Shown: positions 47,098-55,516, numbered from the stretch's first letter. The stretch: DNA of 64,000 nt from Nocardiopsis sp. FR4 (GCF_009830945.1 NZ_VWVV01000004.1:1-64000); one strand, 5' to 3'. Program-made: numbers and translations. The notes: generated by a model from the sequence alone, not told the origin.

Positions 47098-47405
47098 TCT
47101 GCGCGCAACCCACCAGAGGGATGAACCCTCACACAACACGGTCAGGGGCCAGCGTGGACAATATCACCGAACTGTCCATGGACCCGGACGACATCCATGT
47201 CGTCGAAGGTGATGACGACGGCATCGACATCCGCGACCGCGTCGATTTGACCGACGAACACTTCGGTGAACCGCTCGACAACGACGAGTTCTTCGAGAAT
47301 CCGGATGACCCGGGCGAGAGACTGGGGCCCTATCTCGACCCCGAGGAGCACACCGGGCATTCCGGTTACTTCGACGACGAACAGACCCTCGGCGACGTCG
47401 CGACA
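47098..47405 (+). pseudogene. Truncated tandem copy of the DUF1023 hydrolase 3' end
   Basis: The sequence repeats the intact gene from RATHQxDEPSHNTV, jumps over the GHSFG nucleophile region, and continues VDNITELSMDPDDIHVVEGD, DEFFENPDDPGERLGPYLDP, GHSGYFDDEQTL and DVATGS. The intact gene reads VDNISELSMSEEDVHVVLGD, EEFYQDPDNPGQDLGNRLDP and the same GHSGYFDDEQTL. An internal deletion of roughly 90 bases removes the catalytic Ser and shifts the frame at the join, and the 5' 1.1 kb are absent. It is a decayed paralogue, not a functional gene. Confidence 0.75.
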
Positions 47406-47580
47406 GGAAGCAGACGAACCGTGATGCCGTCCAGCGGCGAGAACACACGAGAGCACGCAAGAGGGCCGACCGTGTCCCGAGGTGACGGCACTGCGATCCG
47501 ACTACTCCGGCGCGTCTGGGAGCCGGACGCACTACGCGGGCGCACGGTGGTCCGCGGCACGGGATCTCTCCAGGAGCGGT

Positions 47581-47730
47581 GATGGCTGTTCGTCCTCCTC
47601 GCCGCGACGGTGGGGTCGGCGATCGGGCTGGCGTCCGATTTCTTCGTCTTCATACGCGACGGGACGGGACCGGCGACCTCCGGCCTGTTCGTCGCCCCGG
47701 CGGTGCTGCTGGGGTGGGCACAGCACAGCT
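47581..47730 (+). pseudogene. Truncated copy of the module's membrane protein
   Basis: WLFVLLAATVGSAIGLASDF and SGLFVAPAVLLGWAQHS match GLFFLLAVVVGGAAGLLSGT and FGPFIAPAVLLGWLTAR of the intact membrane protein (46365-47081). There is no start codon in frame (a stop precedes the first Trp) and the similarity ends after the second helix. It follows the hydrolase remnant in the same order as the intact genes, so a whole second module once stood here. Confidence 0.65.
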
Positions 47731-47899
47731 GTGCCTTGAAGCCCTGGACATCAAACCAAAAGGAGCACTGGGCTACCGGGATCGGTCCGGAAAGACATAC
47801 CGCCAGATATTCACCGGCCTCCTGGAGGACGCGGAGAGGTCGTTGGCACGGAAAAAGCGCCTGGAAGCCCAACCACCACAGCCACACAGGGGAAAATGA
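47718..47899 (+). pseudogene. C-terminal gene fragment, unknown family
   Basis: One frame reads LEALDIKPKGALGYRDRSGK, TYRQIFTGLLEDAERSLARK and KRLEAQ before a stop. It is protein-like (amphipathic, Lys/Arg-balanced) but has no start of its own and begins inside the membrane-protein remnant. Probably the 3' end of a lost gene joined by deletion. Confidence 0.3.
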
Positions 47900-47944
47900 C
47901 CGGGCTCAGGGCTGCTTTCCGTGAGGCGCGGCAGCACCGTTCCC

Positions 47945-48005
47945 AGGTCGCCGACGGCTCCCCCACCAGGTGAACGGCGACGGAACCGCGTACCACTGAC
48001 CGTGG
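47945..48005 (-). pseudogene. 3'-end remnant of an XRE/DUF5753 gene
   Basis: On the minus strand RSVVRGSVAVHLVGEPSA corresponds to RSAVRGPVAVRLVEGVIGDL at the C-terminus of the XRE gene at 54653-55516. At the DNA level 47947-48005 aligns with 54700-54758 with most bases the same. It abuts the HIT remnant, whose orientation and order match the intact locus. Confidence 0.5.
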
Positions 48006-48200
48006 CCCGCACCGGATCATGGACGAGGGCTACGGGAACGACCACGCCCACGCCAAGCTCTTCCCCATGCACGGCACCGCGGGCAACCAGGGCGAGAACT
48101 GGCGCGAGATGGCCTCACCGATCGAGGGCTGCTTCGACCGGTACCAGGGGTGACCTGTCCTCACACGACCACACCCGCGCCGAGGACGTCCGCCTCGTGA
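48000..48200 (+). pseudogene. 3' half of a second MccH-like HIT gene
   Basis: The DNA from 48000 to about 48200 is nearly identical to 57766-57966 of the intact HIT gene: DEGYGNDHAHAKLFPMHGTA, GNQGENWREMASPIEG, DRYQG. One base missing after the DRYQG codons shifts the frame and creates a stop (TGA at 48151), while the DNA similarity runs on. The 5' half is absent. It is joined directly to the XRE remnant, so about 3 kb of the ancestral locus has been deleted. Confidence 0.8.
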
Positions 48201-48238
48201 CCGTGGCCCAACAGCGGCATAGGCGGATCAGAGCGCTT

Positions 48239-48261
48239 CGGAACCGTCACGTACGGTTCCG
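48239..48261. terminator. Perfect 9-bp hairpin
   Basis: CGGAACCGT (48239-48247), CACGT loop, ACGGTTCCG (48253-48261). It lies between the HIT remnant and the headless regulator and could be a terminator, although no T-tract follows. Confidence 0.45.
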
Positions 48262-48264
48262 TGC

Positions 48265-48895
48265 GTGAAGGCGAGCCACTCCGCAGAGGCGAGAAGCAGC
48301 ACGTCCTCTCGTGGGTTCAAGGACGCTGACAACGGGAACTTCCACGGCCTGGAACACGAGGCGGCCAAGATCCAGGAGTACACGGTCGGCCTGGTCCCCG
48401 GTCTTCTCCAGCACCGCGACTGCATCAAACCCATGATGGCCCGTCGCTACGTTCCAGATGAGGCCGAACGCGCACGCCGGGTGGAAGCACGCTTGCAACA
48501 ACACGCCAATGTGCTGGAGCGCGAGAAACCGCCAAGGATCTGGGTGATCCTGGACGAGCCCTGCCTGCGGTGTGTCACCGGAGACACCGGGGTCACGAAC
48601 ACACGGTTGGAGCACCCGCTCCAACTCGCCGCTCGGCCGTCCATCAACCTCCAGGTGCCCCCATCCACAGCGGGCATGTCCCCGACCTACGGCTCCTCCA
48701 TGCTGACCTTCGACGAGACGGACGGTGCGCTCGTCATCGACTTTCCTCCGGACGGATTGTTCTTCGCGGACCGGGAGGACCTATGGGAACACGAGATAGC
48801 GTTGAATCGGCTACAGGCGTCCGCCCTCCCCACAGTGGAGATGCGAACCCTCCTCAAGACTCTGATCACCGAGTACAAAAGGCTGTCACGGCTCC
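48265..48895 (+). pseudogene. DUF5753 regulator remnant lacking its helix-turn-helix
   Basis: About 205 residues of DUF5753 (Scr1-type) sequence are present: HGLEHEAAKIQEYTVGLVPG followed by LLQHRDCIKPM, RVEARLQQHANVLEREKPPR, and FFADREDLWEHEIALNRLQA. Normal members have a 60-70-residue XRE domain in front of this; here only a GTG and about 20 unrelated residues precede it. After about 48895 the frame runs into unrelated sequence. It is therefore a headless, probably non-functional copy, next to the DUF397 fragment its family normally accompanies. Confidence 0.6.
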
Positions 48896-48904
48896 GAGCA
48901 CGAC

Positions 48905-49120
48905 CACCAACGCCTCCTTCGCTCCCGCTTGCTGGCACAAGGCGAGCTACACCAACGGCAGGGGCGCCTGTGTGGAGGTCTCCGAAGGGGCGGCCACGGG
49001 CGTGCGGGACACCGAGAACCGCGAAGCGGGAGCCCTCTTCTTCAGCGGCGAGGCGGGGGAGGCCTTCCTGGGGCACCGCCAGGGACGATCCCGCCTGGAG
49101 CACGTCCCCTGTCCGCTGCG
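48905..49120 (+). pseudogene. DUF397 protein remnant
   Basis: CWHKASYTNGRGACVEVSEG and a following RDTENREAGALFFSGEAGEA match DUF397, the small partner protein of XRE/DUF5753 regulators (WxKSSYSxGxGxCVEV). There is no start codon with a ribosome binding site in this frame, and the frame runs on without a family-like end. An intact equivalent is at 61100-61291. Confidence 0.55.
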
Positions 49121-49306
49121 TACCGGTGGACAGGGGAACCCCTCTCCCGGGACACCCACGAATTCCCCGCACGCCCCTGGTCGGGCCGTGACATGTTACG
49201 TACGATCACCCTGAGTGAGGGAAAGGCGCCCCCACCCACCGAAGGGCCCGGAGGCTCCGTCCACCGCCCCTCGCCTCCGCATCACCCCCCGCTCCCCAGG
49301 AGAAAC

Positions 49307-50554
49307 GTGCGTAAGAGGATCGGTATCGTCGGCGCCGGAACCGCGGGCCTGCACCTGGGTCTGCGCCTCCTACAACACGGTGTGGAGGTCGCCCTCTTCA
49401 CCGACCGCTCACCGGACGAGCAACGGCGGTCGAGGGTACTCAACACCGTCGCCCACCACGCCGTGACCGTGGAACGCGAGCGCGCCCTCGGTGTGGACCA
49501 CTGGCCGGTGGAGGAGTTCGGCTACCCCGGGCACGAGTACCGGGTGGGCCCCGGACCGGAGCCCACCGCCTTCGCGGGCCGGCTCCCCTCACCCAGCCGG
49601 GCCGTGGACTACCGGATCTACCAACCGCGCCTGATGGAGGACTTCACCGAGGGCGGCGGGGAACTGGTTCTCGGCCGGCTCTCGCGCGACGACCTCCCCT
49701 CACTGGGCGCACGCTTCGACCTGGTCGTGGTGTGCACCGGGGGCGGCCCCTTCGCGAAGGTGTTCGACCGCGATCCCGCGCATTCGCCCCACACCCGGCC
49801 CCGGCGGCTGCTGAGCGCGGGCCTGTTCACCGGCATCGCCCAGCGACCCGTCCCCCAGGTGACCTTCCACGTCTCCCCGCGCGCGGGCGAGATGATCGAG
49901 ATCCCCACCTGGACCGACGGCGGCCAGGTCATGGCCCTGGTCATCGAGAACCACCCCGGCTCCGACCTGGAGGCGCTGGCCGCCATCCCCTACGAGGACG
50001 ACCCCGCGGGCTACCGGGACCTGGCCCTGAACCTGTTCCGCGAGCACTACCCGGCGTGCTTCGAGCGGATCGACCCGTCCGAGTTCGGGCCGCTGGACGG
50101 ACCGCGCGGCATCCTCCAGGGCGCGGTCACCCCGGTGGTGCGCCGCACGCACACCGTGCTGGACGACGGCACCGTGGTGCTCGCCCTGGGCGACGCGCAC
50201 GTCACCGTGGACCCCCTGCTCGGGCAGGGGGCGAACATGGCCTCCCACGCCGCGTGGGTGCTCGCCGAGGAGATCGTGCGCCAGGACGTCTTCGACCGCC
50301 GCTTCGTCGAACACGTCGACATGCGCAGGCAGGACCGGGTCCTGTCGGCGGCGCGCACCACCAACCTGCTCATGGAGAACCTGGAGACCCTGCCCGAGGA
50401 CTTCCTGGGCTTCCTCGGGGAGCTGAGCCGCAACCGCTCCCTGGCCGACGAGTTCACCGCGTGGTTCAACTACCCCGAGCGCTTCTGGGACGACCTGGCC
50501 GACCCCCGGCGCACCCGGGCCTGGATCGCCCGGCACACACCCGCCCCCGGGTGA
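49307..50554 (+). CDS. Styrene/indole monooxygenase-like FAD protein
   Basis: 415 residues, GTG start with AGGAG six bases upstream. An FAD-binding Rossmann motif RIGIVGAGTAGLHLGLRL opens the protein, followed by the StyA-like RVLNTVAHHAVTVERERALG block, VDYRIYQPRLMEDF, the TGGGPFAKVF region, and a late LALGDAHVTVDPLLGQGANM FAD-ribityl motif. StyA enzymes are two-component flavin monooxygenases that use reduced FAD from a separate reductase to epoxidise styrene or indole. No reductase (StyB-type) gene is nearby. Substrate cannot be predicted. Confidence 0.85.
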   Translation: MRKRIGIVGAGTAGLHLGLRLLQHGVEVALFTDRSPDEQRRSRVLNTVAHHAVTVERERALGVDHWPVEEFGYPGHEYRVGPGPEPTAFAGRLPSPSRAVDYRIYQPRLMEDFTEGGGELVLGRLSRDDLPSLGARFDLVVVCTGGGPFAKVFDRDPAHSPHTRPRRLLSAGLFTGIAQRPVPQVTFHVSPRAGEMIEIPTWTDGGQVMALVIENHPGSDLEALAAIPYEDDPAGYRDLALNLFREHYPACFERIDPSEFGPLDGPRGILQGAVTPVVRRTHTVLDDGTVVLALGDAHVTVDPLLGQGANMASHAAWVLAEEIVRQDVFDRRFVEHVDMRRQDRVLSAARTTNLLMENLETLPEDFLGFLGELSRNRSLADEFTAWFNYPERFWDDLADPRRTRAWIARHTPAPG

Positions 50555-50594
50555 GGTCCGGTCCGGCGGCCCCGGACCGCCCGCCGACCGGACC
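50555..50594 (+). terminator. Terminator of the monooxygenase gene
   Basis: GGTCCGGTCCGGCG pairs with CGCCGACCGGACC (one bulge) immediately after the monooxygenase stop codon. Confidence 0.6.
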
Positions 50595-50848
50595 ACGAGC
50601 GCGTCCCGCCGGCCCCGCTTCCGCACGTTTCCCTTTCCTCCGAACACCGGAAGCGGACCCGGCACCATCGCGAGAACACCTCACCGAGGGCCGGGGAAGG
50701 CTCAGGTGGACGTACTGAGTACCGACTGGGCACCAAACTCGCAAGCCTCCGTGCGGACGAATAGCGCACAGATCAAATGCTTGACCGTTCACCTACACCT
50801 GCGTTAAGCCTGAGGGCACCAAGAACCACCCCACCCCCTGGAGGGCTC

Positions 50849-52066
50849 TTGACCCCCTACCGTCAGCAACGGACGCGTCACCGCGCACCCCTGGCCGCGC
50901 TGCTCGCCGGAGCACTGCTCACGACCCCGGTCGTCACGCTCGCCTCCCCCGCCGCGGCGCAGCCCTCGCAGGCGAACTGCTCGGCCAACACCGGGGACAC
51001 CGGCGGCCCGTCCTGGACCGACCACGCCGAACTGGAGCGCGCACTGCTCACCCTCGAACGCCAGCGCGGCGACGTGCTGGAGGTCGAGGAGATCGGCCTC
51101 TCCAACCGGGGACGTGAGATCTGGTCCGCGCGCGTGGGCACCGGACCGGAGACCCTGCTGGTGACCAGCGAGATCCACGGCAACGAGAAGACCGGCACCG
51201 AGGCGCTGCTCGGCCTGCTGCGCACCATGAGCGCCAGCACACCCCGGGCGCGGGAACTGCGCGAGGAGGTCACCCTGGTCGCGGTACCGAAGATGAACCC
51301 CGACGCCAGCGAGCTGGACCGGCGCGGCAACGACCGCGGCTGGGACGAGGTCGTGGCCGACTTCCCCCAGCTGGAGGGGGCGGCGCCCGCGTGGAACTAC
51401 TACGACCGGCCCCTCCAGGGCGACGACTACTCCGAGCGCCCCGGGTTCGACGTCAACCGCGACTTCAACCCGGACCTGTCCTACGTGCCCGACCCCGCCG
51501 ACTTCCCGGGGCGGTCCAGCGAACCCGGCTGGTACATCCAGCCCGAGTCCCAGGCGGTCCGCGACCTGTACGCGGAACTCACCGAGGAGCGGGGCGGGGT
51601 GGACGTCTACGTCGACCTGCACCACCAGGGGCCGTGCTACGAGGAGGAGGACAGCGGGGAGTGGGTCAACCTGTCCGTCTCCGCCGACTTCGTCCCGGAC
51701 CCGAACACCCCCGAGGGCGCGAAGTACGCCGAGTACGCCGACCGGTTCGACTTCGACCTGTCCCGCCAGGTCAACGTGGCGGTGTACGACGAGCTGAACT
51801 CCTACGGCAACTCGGGGTTCGGCAACATCACGCTGTACCCGCAGGACCTCGACCTGCCGGGGACGGCGCTGGGGTCCTTCGCGCTCAACGGCAGCGGCAC
51901 GATGCTGTTCGAGGTGCGCGGCCAGACGCAGAGCTGGGGCGCCCGCCAGCGCGGCCAGCTCGTCACGACGGTCGAGCGCGGCCTGGAGGCGGTGGTCGAG
52001 GGCCTCGCCGACGGCTCGTTGCGCGAGCTGGACCCGGAGCGGTACCACGCCATCCCCGAGCGGTGA
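50849..52066 (+). CDS. Secreted M14 family zinc carboxypeptidase
   Basis: 405 residues, TTG start with GGAGGG upstream. A signal peptide with a basic start and hydrophobic core ends near SPAAAQ. The carboxypeptidase zinc site is intact: the H-x2-E pair in SEIHGNEKTG, the third ligand His in VDLHHQG, and the catalytic Glu in TMLFEVRGQTQS. It would release C-terminal amino acids from peptides outside the cell. Several NPD/DVNRDFN segments are typical of actinobacterial members. A strong terminator follows. Confidence 0.9.
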   Translation: MTPYRQQRTRHRAPLAALLAGALLTTPVVTLASPAAAQPSQANCSANTGDTGGPSWTDHAELERALLTLERQRGDVLEVEEIGLSNRGREIWSARVGTGPETLLVTSEIHGNEKTGTEALLGLLRTMSASTPRARELREEVTLVAVPKMNPDASELDRRGNDRGWDEVVADFPQLEGAAPAWNYYDRPLQGDDYSERPGFDVNRDFNPDLSYVPDPADFPGRSSEPGWYIQPESQAVRDLYAELTEERGGVDVYVDLHHQGPCYEEEDSGEWVNLSVSADFVPDPNTPEGAKYAEYADRFDFDLSRQVNVAVYDELNSYGNSGFGNITLYPQDLDLPGTALGSFALNGSGTMLFEVRGQTQSWGARQRGQLVTTVERGLEAVVEGLADGSLRELDPERYHAIPER

Positions 52067-52091
52067 CCGGCCCCTGAACGGCTGAACCGAC

Positions 52092-52122
52092 GGAGGCCGG
52101 ACCCGCACGGGTGCCGGCCTCC
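52092..52122 (+). terminator. Terminator of the M14 peptidase gene
   Basis: GGAGGCCGGACCCG at 52092-52105 pairs with CGGGTGCCGGCCTCC at 52108-52122 (one bulged G, 2-base loop), 26 bases after the stop codon. Confidence 0.8.
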
Positions 52123-52282
52123 CCGCCTTCGCAACCCCGGGCTCCGTGTCCCGCACATGGCGCGCCCCCGCCTGCGCCCCGGCAGAACCAACCAGCCCGG
52201 GCGACCCCGCTGGCCGGTATCCGCGCCGATCCGCGTGGCCCCTCCGGCACCCTCTCCAGCGGGGTTGCCCGGAGAAACCCGT

Positions 52283-52525
52283 ATGGGCGGAGGCGTCGGC
52301 GTACCCGGCGACGACCTGCACATCCGTGACCGCACCTTGGTCGCACGCACACTCCGGCGGATCACCGACGCACTCGACAGGTCCGACCCGGACGAGACCG
52401 CGGAGTGGGAGGCCCGGTTCCGGGGTCCGGAAACCACAGGGCTGCGTACCCTCCGGGTACACGGCTTCCCGGTCGTGACCGGCGGGGACTGCCGGAACGC
52501 ACCGTTCCGGCCTCAGGCCAGGTAG
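52283..52525 (+). CDS. Possible small protein or gene remnant
   Basis: 80 residues from an ATG with GGAGAA nine bases upstream. The middle (DLHIRDRTLVARTLRRITDA, SDPDETAEWEARFR) looks coding, and the end overlaps the convergent nuclease gene by 13 bases. No family recognised. It could be a real small gene or the 3' end of a lost one. Confidence 0.3.
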   Translation: MGGGVGVPGDDLHIRDRTLVARTLRRITDALDRSDPDETAEWEARFRGPETTGLRTLRVHGFPVVTGGDCRNAPFRPQAR

Positions 52526-53595
52526 TGGCGCACCGCCTCGCGGATCTTGTCGGCGTGCAGGTAGATCTCGTCGATCGACTCCAACGGGTGGCGGGTCTCG
52601 TTCTTGTCGGCGTCGAAGGTGCCGAGGTACTTCTTCGACCTGGCGTTGAAGTGCAGGCGCGCGATCGGCCTGCGGTTGTTGTCGTCCAGCAGGATGGCGA
52701 AGTAGCTCTTGGAGTCCCGGTGCGCGATCCGCTGCGGCTTGACCTCGCTGCACGCGATCGCCTTGACGACCTGGTACCCCTCCAGCTCCTCCAGGGTGGT
52801 CTCGATCCCCGTGCCGCGTTCCAGGTCCTCCTCGGCGGCTTCCTCGCTGGTGACCGGCTCCGCTTCGGGCTGCGGACGCGTCGACTCCAGGGCCTTCTTC
52901 AGCCGGATGTTGACCTGGTCGTCGAGGAAGGCGGCGGTGGCCTCCTCGACGAGCGGCGTGAACTGCTCGCGTGCCCGCCTGGTGAAGGCCTTGTCGTAGA
53001 CGCGGCTGGCGAAGAACTTCACCCATTCGGCGCCGGGCTCCTGGAACTGCTCCGCCAGCGTGCGTTTGATCGCGCCGATGTATTTGAGCTTCTCGGCGGC
53101 GTCGACCACGGAGTTCAGGTTGAAGGAGGCCTTGGTCAGCTTGCGCAGCTCCGGCAGGAGGCTCTCGTCGACGTCGCCGAGGTCGAGCACCATGAACGGC
53201 TTGGAGTCCATGCGGTTCGGCGCGTCGAGGTCGGTGTAGAACTGGTATTCGACGCCGTTGGTGAGGACCGCGATGCGCGCGTTGGTCACCGAGAAGTACC
53301 GGTAGAGCTGCGACGCGTGCTCTACCTTCAACTCGCCGTTCGCCTTCTTGCACTCGATGAGCATCTGCACTTCGCTGTCGAGCATGATGGCGTAGTCGAC
53401 CTTTTCGCCCTTCTTCACGCCGACGTCGGCGGTGAACTCGGGGACGACCTCGCGCGGATCGAAGACGTCGTATCCGAGGACCGTCGCGATAAAGGGCATG
53501 ACGAAGGCGTTCTTCGCCGCCTCCTCGGTCTGGGTCATCTCGCGCTGCTTCTGCACCTTGGAGCTGAGCGCGGAAACCCTCTCTTCGAATTCCAT
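52513..53595 (-). CDS. Stand-alone HsdR N-terminal-like (HSDR_N_2) nuclease
   Basis: 360 residues. The N-terminal half matches the type I restriction enzyme R-subunit N-terminal domain: KNAFVMPFIATVLGYDVFDP, then the PD-(D/E)xK site KVDYAIMLDSEVQMLIECKK (D at about 68 and ECK at about 79-81), then a YRYFSVTNARIAVLTNGVEY block. The C-terminal half is a separate alpha/beta domain with no helicase motif. Such stand-alone proteins are widespread in bacteria, often annotated as type I restriction enzymes without HsdM/HsdS, and none is nearby. The ATG is preceded by GGCTC, a weak ribosome binding site. Confidence 0.8.
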   Translation of the reverse strand: MEFEERVSALSSKVQKQREMTQTEEAAKNAFVMPFIATVLGYDVFDPREVVPEFTADVGVKKGEKVDYAIMLDSEVQMLIECKKANGELKVEHASQLYRYFSVTNARIAVLTNGVEYQFYTDLDAPNRMDSKPFMVLDLGDVDESLLPELRKLTKASFNLNSVVDAAEKLKYIGAIKRTLAEQFQEPGAEWVKFFASRVYDKAFTRRAREQFTPLVEEATAAFLDDQVNIRLKKALESTRPQPEAEPVTSEEAAEEDLERGTGIETTLEELEGYQVVKAIACSEVKPQRIAHRDSKSYFAILLDDNNRRPIARLHFNARSKKYLGTFDADKNETRHPLESIDEIYLHADKIREAVRHYLA

Positions 53596-54180
53596 ACCGA
53601 GCCTCCACGTAAGTCTGGTCCGGAAACCATAGCAAGGCGGAAAGCCCGGCATCCACAGGTCGACCGGTTCGTTATAACGGGAATTCCGATGGAAGCATCG
53701 GCTTTATCCGCGCCCGCGGAGAACGGGAACGGGATGGACGGACACTGCTCTGTTGTCTGGTCCGCACCGAGCGGAGGAATGGTGCCAGCGGCTCTCCTGG
53801 GGGATTTTCGCGAATTTGGGCCGGGCTCCCGCGCCAGCACCGGGAAGGCTGACAGCGGTCGTCCACGCGAGGGGATTCGGCACCGGAGGCCGCGCAGCAA
53901 CCGGCCAGAAACGTGACGCGTGGGGCAAAGGACCAGTTCAGGACCAAGGACACGTCTATGAGGCGGCCCGCGAACTGGGTAAACCCGCCCGCCATGGCCA
54001 CCGTCCTGCTGTACAAAGGTCCTTCACGGCGCCACGGAACCACCTTACGTCTATTTCCTGTGAACCGGGTTAACAATAAGATCTCACCCGGAGGCCGCGC
54101 ACCGGTCCAGGTCGAAAGCGCCGAGTCCACGAGAGCGCAGGCGGACGGCCTGCGGATGCCGGAAGCGGCAGCGCAGCCGG
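53596..54180. other. Intergenic region with a duplicated element
   Basis: 585 bases. 53670-53920 holds no supported gene. 53979-54086 is one copy of a repeat found again at 62419-62526. Confidence 0.5.
53979..54086 (-). repeat. 108-bp dispersed repeat, copy A
   Basis: Two blocks are shared with copy B (62419-62526) at exactly the same 82-base spacing: GTAAA-CCG followed by a CACCGTC-TG-TGTACA-AG region, and TGAACCGGGTTAACAATA followed by CTCA. The second block is almost a perfect palindrome (GTGAACC-G-GGTTAAC). Read on the minus strand, both copies give E-x-LLLTRFT...Y-x-x-T...GFT, aligned codon by codon, with rare TTA and TTG codons. It is therefore either a shared regulatory element or the remnant of a small gene family. 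Confidence 0.6.
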
Positions 54181-54648
54181 TCAGCCCGCGTGCGCCCCTC
54201 CCCCGCCCAGCGCGTGTTCCACGCGCAGTCGCTGGGTGTGGTGCATCTCCAGTCCCGCCGCCTCCTCGGGACCGAACCAGTCCACCTCGTGCGACTCGTC
54301 GCTGACCGCGAGCGCCCCGCCGACGACCCGTGCGCGGAAGCACACGTTGAACTGGCGGCGCACCTCCCCATCCCTATAGGCGATGACGTGGCGGGCGTCG
54401 GTGTAGGTGCCCACCAGCCCGGTCACCTCGACCTCATAGCCGGTCTCCTCCCGCACCTCCCGCACCGCCGCCTGGGGCAGGCTCTCGGTCATCTCCATCG
54501 TCCCGCCCGGCATCGCCCACAGCCCGTTGTCCACCCGCCGCTGCAACAACAAACGGCCCTGCTCATCGATGACGGCCGCGCTGGCCGCGACCACCAGGCT
54601 GTTGGGAACGGGAGCCGCAGGATCGTCGTAGTACTCGGTACGTGCCAC
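54181..54648 (-). CDS. Nudix hydrolase
   Basis: 155 residues. The Nudix box is complete, G49-x5-E55-x7-R63-E64-x2-E67-E68-x-G70 (GTMEMTESLPQAAVREVREE), in a fold starting VVAASAAVIDEQGRLLLQRR. It should hydrolyse a nucleoside diphosphate linked to another group. ATG start four bases after the XRE gene stop, last gene of a four-gene minus-strand operon. Because the operon flanks a microcin C-like cluster, a role in clearing nucleotide by-products is conceivable, but housekeeping mutagen clearance is equally possible. Confidence 0.88.
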   Translation of the reverse strand: MARTEYYDDPAAPVPNSLVVAASAAVIDEQGRLLLQRRVDNGLWAMPGGTMEMTESLPQAAVREVREETGYEVEVTGLVGTYTDARHVIAYRDGEVRRQFNVCFRARVVGGALAVSDESHEVDWFGPEEAAGLEMHHTQRLRVEHALGGGGAHAG

Positions 54649-54652
54649 GAAC

Positions 54653-55516
54653 TCAGGACCTCTTCTGACGAGAAGCGGCAGCGCCGGTCAGGTCGCCGAT
54701 GACGCCCTCCACCAAGCGGACGGCAACGGGACCACGCACCGCCGACCTGGACAGCTGGTCGAACACGCGCCGGTAGGGCTCCACAGCGTCGTCGTCGGTC
54801 AGACACAGTTCCGCGCCGATGGTCTCCACGATCACCCGGTCATCGTCGAAGATCCAGAAGCCGTGTGAGGGGACCACGTCCATGCTGCACCGCATCGGAA
54901 TGACGCCGATCTCAGCTCTTCCCAAGGTGAGTTCGGCGATGACGTGTTCAAGCTGGTCGGCCATGACCGTGTCCGGAGCCAGGCGGAACCTCAGGGCTGG
55001 TTCCCATATGAGGAGGTGGAACGTCTTGTCCGGTGCTTCGAGTACGCGTTGACGCTCGATCCTGGCGTCCACCGCCCGCTGTCCGTCATCAGGCACACCG
55101 TGCAGACGCACACCCCGGCGGAACATGAACCGTGCGTATTCGGCGGTTTGCAGGAAACCCGGGACACAGGCCGACTCGAAGATTCGGAACCTCCGTGTCC
55201 GCTCGTCCAGGGGGAAGTAGGAGTGCTGGCGCGCCTCGTGTCCGGCCGCGAGCTGGCGCCGCCAGTTCGCGTAGTGGGTCTCCAGGGAGCGAAGCTGCGT
55301 GACCAGACCTCCAGCGGCGTCCTGGCGACCGCACAACAGCGCCCATGAGCGCAGATCGTCCGTGCTCGCGGTTTGCTTGCCGTGCTCCAGACGGGACACC
55401 TTGGAGGGGTGCCAACCGGCTCGAAAGGCCAGTTCACGGCCAGACAGCCCGGCCTCCTCGCGGAGTTCGCGTAGGCGAACACCGAGGGAGACCCGGGCTG
55501 TCTGGTAGTCGGTCAT
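54653..55516 (-). CDS. XRE/DUF5753 (Scr1-type) regulator
   Basis: 287 residues. Residues 8-62 form the helix-turn-helix (GVRLRELREEAGLSGRELAF, GWHPSKVSRLEHGKQTAS), and DUF5753 spans about 95-270 (FRIFESACVPGFLQTAEYAR, FHLLIWEPALRFRLAP, YRRVFDQLSRSAVRGPVAVR). These regulators are abundant in actinomycetes and often sit beside DUF397 or DUF6879 partners. The start overlaps the DUF6879 stop in ATGA. A fragment of its 3' end is duplicated at 47945-48005. Confidence 0.9.
   Translation of the reverse strand: MTDYQTARVSLGVRLRELREEAGLSGRELAFRAGWHPSKVSRLEHGKQTASTDDLRSWALLCGRQDAAGGLVTQLRSLETHYANWRRQLAAGHEARQHSYFPLDERTRRFRIFESACVPGFLQTAEYARFMFRRGVRLHGVPDDGQRAVDARIERQRVLEAPDKTFHLLIWEPALRFRLAPDTVMADQLEHVIAELTLGRAEIGVIPMRCSMDVVPSHGFWIFDDDRVIVETIGAELCLTDDDAVEPYRRVFDQLSRSAVRGPVAVRLVEGVIGDLTGAAASRQKRS

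Noticed and set aside
48225..48275. Group II intron domain V-like string CACGTACGGTTC
   Set aside because: Only this short piece matches; the 34-nt domain V with its AGC and bulge is absent, and no reverse transcriptase gene is near. A plain 9-bp hairpin explains it.
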